Positions 14,618 through 17,625 of a DNA stretch of 17,625 nucleotides are shown piece after piece; positions within the stretch are counted from its first letter, which is position 1; the number at the start of each line of letters is the position of its first letter. The notes beneath the pieces were generated by a model, which was given only the letters and a program-made list of their open reading frames with translations, was not told the DNA's origin and searched no databases. The stretch is from an uncultured Prevotella sp. (GTDB taxonomy: Bacteria > Bacteroidota > Bacteroidia > Bacteroidales > Bacteroidaceae), in NCBI GenBank assembly GCA_900770515.1, contig CAAHDP010000493.1:1-17625 (forward strand), read 5' to 3'. Position numbers and translations under genes: made by a program.

Positions 14618-14647
14618 CAAAAGTACTAAAAAAATGCGATATACAAA
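14618..14647 (-). promoter_or_regulatory. Predicted promoter of the PLP-enzyme/patB unit
   Basis: On the minus strand TTTG (14647-14644), 18 bases, then TACTTTTG (14625-14618). Both elements are exact; spacing is one short of the usual 19-21. The leader to the ATG at 14569 is about 40 bases. Confidence 0.68.
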
Positions 14648-14701
14648 TACCAAAGGTTAAGTATTTTATAATAAATTCCAACTTTCTGCGTTAAATACTA
14701 C

Positions 14702-17113
14702 ATGAAACAGAAATTATTTATCATGACAATATGCCTGATTGCCACCCTGAAGATGATGGCACAGGAATTCACGCTGCAAGGTAGAGTCACCGATGACGAC
14801 AATAACCCCGTAGAACTTGCCACGGTTTCCGTAGCCAGCCAGGGCAAGGTGGCTTTCACTTCGCTCAGGGGAGAATTCAGCATGCATCTGCATTCTGCCG
14901 ACAGTGTAGCCGTCAAATTCTCGATGATAGGCTACAAGACCAAGGTCCGCGTCCTGAGAAGACCCAGAGGCAAGCAGACCCTGCAGGTGATACTCCATGC
15001 CGATGCCACGATGCTGGGCGATGTAAACGTGACGGGCGAGAAAATTCAGTCAGACCAGACGCAGGAAATCAAGGTCAAGGACATCAGGATGGCTCCTTCT
15101 GCCAACGGCAACGGCGTGGAAGGCATCATCCAGCAGCAGGCTGGCGTCAGCACCCACAGCGAACTCTCCTCGCAGTACAACGTGCGTGGCGGTGCCTTCG
15201 ATGAAAACTCCGTATATATAAATAATGTGGAAATATACCGTCCATTCCTCGTCCGAAGCGGTCAGCAGGAAGGTCTTTCCGTCATCAATCCATATATGGT
15301 AGACAAGATAGGCTTCTCTACCGGAGGCTACGGAGCGAAATACGGCGACAAGATGAGCTCGGCACTCGACATCACCTACAAGACGCTGAAAGCCAAGGGC
15401 AAGAAGCCTGTAGTAGAAGGAAGCGTGGCTGCCAGCCTGCTGGGAGCCGATACCTATATCGGAATAGGAACCCGGAAACTCTCATGGCTCAACAGCGTGA
15501 GATACAAGACCACCTCCTACCTCCTCGGTTCGCTGGAGACTAAGGGAGAATACAAGCCACAATATCTTGATTACCAGACCTATCTGAGCTATCAGCCCAA
15601 CAAGCGATGGAAGATAGACTTCATAGGATATATCTCTGACAATCATTACAACTTCGAACCGTCCGACCGCGAGACCTCGTTCGGAACGATGGAGAACGTG
15701 AAGAGTTTCAGGGTGTACTTCGACGGACAGGAGAAAGACCGCTTCCTCACCTATTTCGGAACCCTCGGCATCACCCGCCACATCACCCCGAACACCAGTC
15801 TCTCGCTCCTGGGAAGTGCCTTCCATACCAAGGAACAGGAGAAATACGACATTCAGGGACAGTACTGGCTCGACCAGACAGAGACATCAGAGAACCTGGG
15901 TGTGGGAACCTATTTCGAGCACGCCCGCAACTACCTCACAGCCCGTGTGATGAGCGCCAAGCTAATGCTGCGCCACAAGGTGAAGAAGCACAATGCAGAA
16001 GCGGCTATCACCCTGAAAAGAGAATGTATTGAAGAGAATTCCATCGAATACGAGATGCGCGATTCTGCCGGTTACAGCATTCCACACAACGGGAAAGACC
16101 TCTATATGATTTATTCCATGAAAGCCCGTAACGAGCTGAATGCCAACCGTATGGAGGCCTACATACAGGACACCTACCGATTCTCGGGCGGTACTGCCGA
16201 CAGCACCGGAAGCGGACAGACGCACTACACGCTTAACTATGGTGTGCGCATGAGTCACTGGAACTTCAACCGCGAAACGATTCTGAGTCCGCGCGTCTCT
16301 CTCGCCATCATACCGGCAAATCACGAGAACACCACGTTCCGCCTGGCAGCCGGACTATACTATCAGGCACCATTCTTCAAAGAGCTGCGAGATACGACAA
16401 CCGTCAACGGAGTGACCGTAGCATCGCTCAACGAGAAGATCAAGAGCCAGCGAAGCATCCACTTCATCGCCGGATACGACTACCGTTTCCGCATGAACAA
16501 CCAGCGGTTCAAGTTCTCTGCCGAGGCCTACTATAAGGCATTGGCCAATCTGGTTCCCTACTCAGTCAGCAACGTGAAGGTAGTATATTACGGACAGAAC
16601 GAATGCAGCGGTCATGCAGCGGGACTCGACTTCAAGCTCTATGGCGAGTTTGTACCGGGCACGGATTCATGGCTCAGCCTCTCGCTCATGGATACAAGGA
16701 TGAATCTGGGAGGCAAGAGCATCCCTCTGCCTACCGACCAGCGCTATGCCGTGAACCTCTTCTTCACCGACTACTTCCCTGGCAGCAAGAAATGGCGCAT
16801 GTCGCTGAAGCTTGCCTTTGCCGACGGATTGCCATTCGCCGCCCCCCACAAGGAGTTGGAGACCAACAGTTTCCGTGCCACAGCCTATCGCCGTGCCGAT
16901 ATCGGCATGAGCTATCAGCTGCTCGACAACAGCCGCCGGGAGAAGAAGACCTTCCTGAAGAACGTAACGCTGGGCGTAGACTGCCTCAACCTCTTCGGCA
17001 TCGACAACGTGAACAGCTACTACTGGGTAACCGATGTAACCAGCCAGCAGTATGCCGTGCCTAATTATCTGACAGGCCGCCAGCTCAATGCCCGTGTACT
17101 TCTGGAATTTTAG
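14702..17113 (+). CDS. TonB-dependent receptor with carboxypeptidase-like N-terminal domain
   Basis: 803-residue outer-membrane transporter powered by TonB-ExbBD. Signal peptide about 1-20 (MKQKLFIMTICLIATLKMMA). CarboxypepD_reg-like beta-sandwich about 22-98 (FTLQGRVTDDDNNPVELATVSV). Plug about 110-220 with VEGIIQQQAGVSTHSELSSQ (139-158) and NVRGGAFDENSVYINN (160-175). Beta-barrel about 225-803 ending in LNARVLLEF, with the C-terminal Phe needed for BAM-dependent insertion. No SusD-like gene is adjacent, so it is probably not a glycan SusC; substrate is unknown (siderophore, haem, cobalamin or peptide are all possible). It stands alone between the divergent PLP-enzyme gene and a terminator; no clear promoter was found upstream. 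Confidence 0.93.
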   Translation: MKQKLFIMTICLIATLKMMAQEFTLQGRVTDDDNNPVELATVSVASQGKVAFTSLRGEFSMHLHSADSVAVKFSMIGYKTKVRVLRRPRGKQTLQVILHADATMLGDVNVTGEKIQSDQTQEIKVKDIRMAPSANGNGVEGIIQQQAGVSTHSELSSQYNVRGGAFDENSVYINNVEIYRPFLVRSGQQEGLSVINPYMVDKIGFSTGGYGAKYGDKMSSALDITYKTLKAKGKKPVVEGSVAASLLGADTYIGIGTRKLSWLNSVRYKTTSYLLGSLETKGEYKPQYLDYQTYLSYQPNKRWKIDFIGYISDNHYNFEPSDRETSFGTMENVKSFRVYFDGQEKDRFLTYFGTLGITRHITPNTSLSLLGSAFHTKEQEKYDIQGQYWLDQTETSENLGVGTYFEHARNYLTARVMSAKLMLRHKVKKHNAEAAITLKRECIEENSIEYEMRDSAGYSIPHNGKDLYMIYSMKARNELNANRMEAYIQDTYRFSGGTADSTGSGQTHYTLNYGVRMSHWNFNRETILSPRVSLAIIPANHENTTFRLAAGLYYQAPFFKELRDTTTVNGVTVASLNEKIKSQRSIHFIAGYDYRFRMNNQRFKFSAEAYYKALANLVPYSVSNVKVVYYGQNECSGHAAGLDFKLYGEFVPGTDSWLSLSLMDTRMNLGGKSIPLPTDQRYAVNLFFTDYFPGSKKWRMSLKLAFADGLPFAAPHKELETNSFRATAYRRADIGMSYQLLDNSRREKKTFLKNVTLGVDCLNLFGIDNVNSYYWVTDVTSQQYAVPNYLTGRQLNARVLLEF

Positions 17114-17155
17114 AACCCAAAAGTGGAGATTTTTCACAATATTCTAAATATTTAA

Positions 17156-17186
17156 CCGTAGATAGTTCGCTATCTGCGGTTTTTTT
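17156..17186 (+). terminator. Intrinsic terminator after the TonB-dependent receptor gene
   Basis: Stem CCGTAGATAG / CTATCTGCGG (10 bp with one G-U pair) closed by a TTCG tetraloop, followed by seven T (17180-17186). Confidence 0.9.
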
Positions 17187-17188
17187 CG

Positions 17189-17196
17189 TATCTTTG
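17189..17196 (+). promoter_or_regulatory. Predicted -7 box for the carboxyltransferase gene
   Basis: TATCTTTG, an exact TAnnTTTG, begins two bases after the T-run of the upstream terminator. A -33 element would fall inside the terminator stem-loop (TTC at 17166-17168, 20 bases upstream, one base off). Predicted leader is about 85-90 bases. Confidence 0.6.
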
Positions 17197-17289
17197 CGCC
17201 CGAATTATGTGGTGACGGCTCGTTCCCCACCCCATCTATTCAGAAATACATTCTATAAAGAATAAAGAAATAATACATAATAATCAATT

Positions 17290-17625
17290 ATGAGCAAACA
17301 AGTAGAAAAGATTAAGGAGCTGATCGCAAAGCGCGAACAGGCTCGTCTTGGCGGTGGCGAGAAGGCTATCGAGAAGCAGCATGCACGTGGCAAATATACC
17401 GCTCGTGAGCGTATCGAAATGTTGGTAGATGCCGGCAGTTTCGAGGAGTATGATATGTTCAAGTTGCATCGTTGCACTAACTTCGGCATGGAGAAGAAGC
17501 AGTACCTCGGTGATGGTGTGGTAGCCGGTAGCGCTACTATAGCCGGCCGTCTGGTTTACGTATATGCTCAGGACTTCACCGTAAATGGTGGTTCACTCTC
17601 TGAGACTATGGCACAGAAGATCTGC
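17290..17625 (+). CDS. mmdA: Biotin-dependent acyl-CoA carboxyltransferase subunit (MmdA/PccB type), 3' cut by window
   Basis: 112 residues from ATG 17290, open to the window edge; the family is about 515 residues. [30 protein letters not shown] is cut here to its motif: [20 protein letters not shown] (32-51), then [20 protein letters not shown] (74-93) and [12 protein letters not shown] (94-105), the N-terminal crotonase-fold landmarks of propionyl-CoA carboxylase beta and methylmalonyl-CoA decarboxylase alpha. It moves CO2 between biotin and propionyl/methylmalonyl-CoA, the node of propionate formation through succinate in Bacteroidales. Decarboxylase versus carboxylase cannot be decided without the downstream genes. 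Six of seven Arg codons are CGT, unlike the mixed Arg codons of the receptor gene before it, which suggests high expression. Confidence 0.92.
   Translation, partial: MSKQVEKIKELIAKREQARLGGGEKAIEKQHARGKYTARERIEMLVDAGSFEEYDMFKLHRCTNFGMEKKQYLGDGVVAGSATIAGRLVYVYAQDFTVNGGSLSETMAQKIC

Noticed and set aside
14702..17113. SusC-type polysaccharide utilisation locus
   Set aside because: No SusD homologue, glycoside hydrolase or sensor gene on either side.
17209..17230. Riboswitch or structured leader of the carboxyltransferase gene
   Set aside because: Only a 4-bp plus 3-bp interrupted stem can be drawn (GTGG/CCAC, ACG/CGT). Too weak to call without covariation.
1..17625. CRISPR array, tRNA, rRNA, insertion sequence or integrase
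   Set aside because: No regularly spaced repeats with unique spacers, no tRNA-like cloverleaf or rRNA sequence, and no transposase or recombinase motif was found. The 7-bp arrays lack spacers.

Overview
The window reads as chromosomal DNA of a Bacteroidota bacterium, most probably order Bacteroidales and close to Prevotella/Segatella. The reasons are the TonB-dependent receptor with a carboxypeptidase-like N-terminal domain, lipoprotein families typical of the group (DUF4348, DUF3332), RNA-level signals with TAnnTTTG -7 boxes instead of TATAAT, and start codons mostly lacking strong Shine-Dalgarno sequences. The species assignment is an inference from memory of these families, not a search. 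The content is mainly core housekeeping. I see no tRNA, rRNA, CRISPR array, insertion sequence or prophage.

Layout from left to right. (1) 1-1944 (+): the 3' part of a Rel/SpoT-type (p)ppGpp synthetase/hydrolase. It converges on a leftward operon (5687 to 2164): SPOR-domain lipoprotein, RuvX/YqgF nuclease, peptide deformylase, and a secreted TPR protein. The last three are joined by 4-base ATGA start/stop overlaps. The gap between the two convergent units is a strikingly symmetrical palindromic element with a bidirectional terminator at its centre. (2) 6010-6948 (+): a three-gene envelope operon (YtxH-domain protein, two-TM holin-X-like protein, small basic protein). (3) 6949-7357: a gene-poor stretch with a terminator, a tandem duplication and a well-formed candidate small RNA on the minus strand. 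(4) 10130 to 7358 (-): DUF4348 lipoprotein, MurB and a PhnP-like metallo-beta-lactamase-fold hydrolase. (5) 10246-11949 (+): pheS and a DUF3332 lipoprotein. (6) 14569 to 12035 (-): two fold-type I PLP enzymes of sulphur amino acid metabolism. (7) 14702-17625 (+): a TonB-dependent receptor without a SusD partner, then the start of a biotin-dependent acyl-CoA carboxyltransferase (mmdA/pccB type) cut by the window end.

The genes serve stringent response, N-terminal protein processing and rRNA maturation, cell-wall precursor synthesis, tRNA charging, sulphur amino acid metabolism and the methylmalonyl/propionyl-CoA node. The most unusual material is between the genes. Four separate short arrays of degenerate 7-bp tandem repeats fill the gaps of the two leftward metabolic operons. 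Two stop codons sit inside fresh-looking short tandem duplications. There is also the palindromic element after rel and the small-RNA candidate near 7100-7200.
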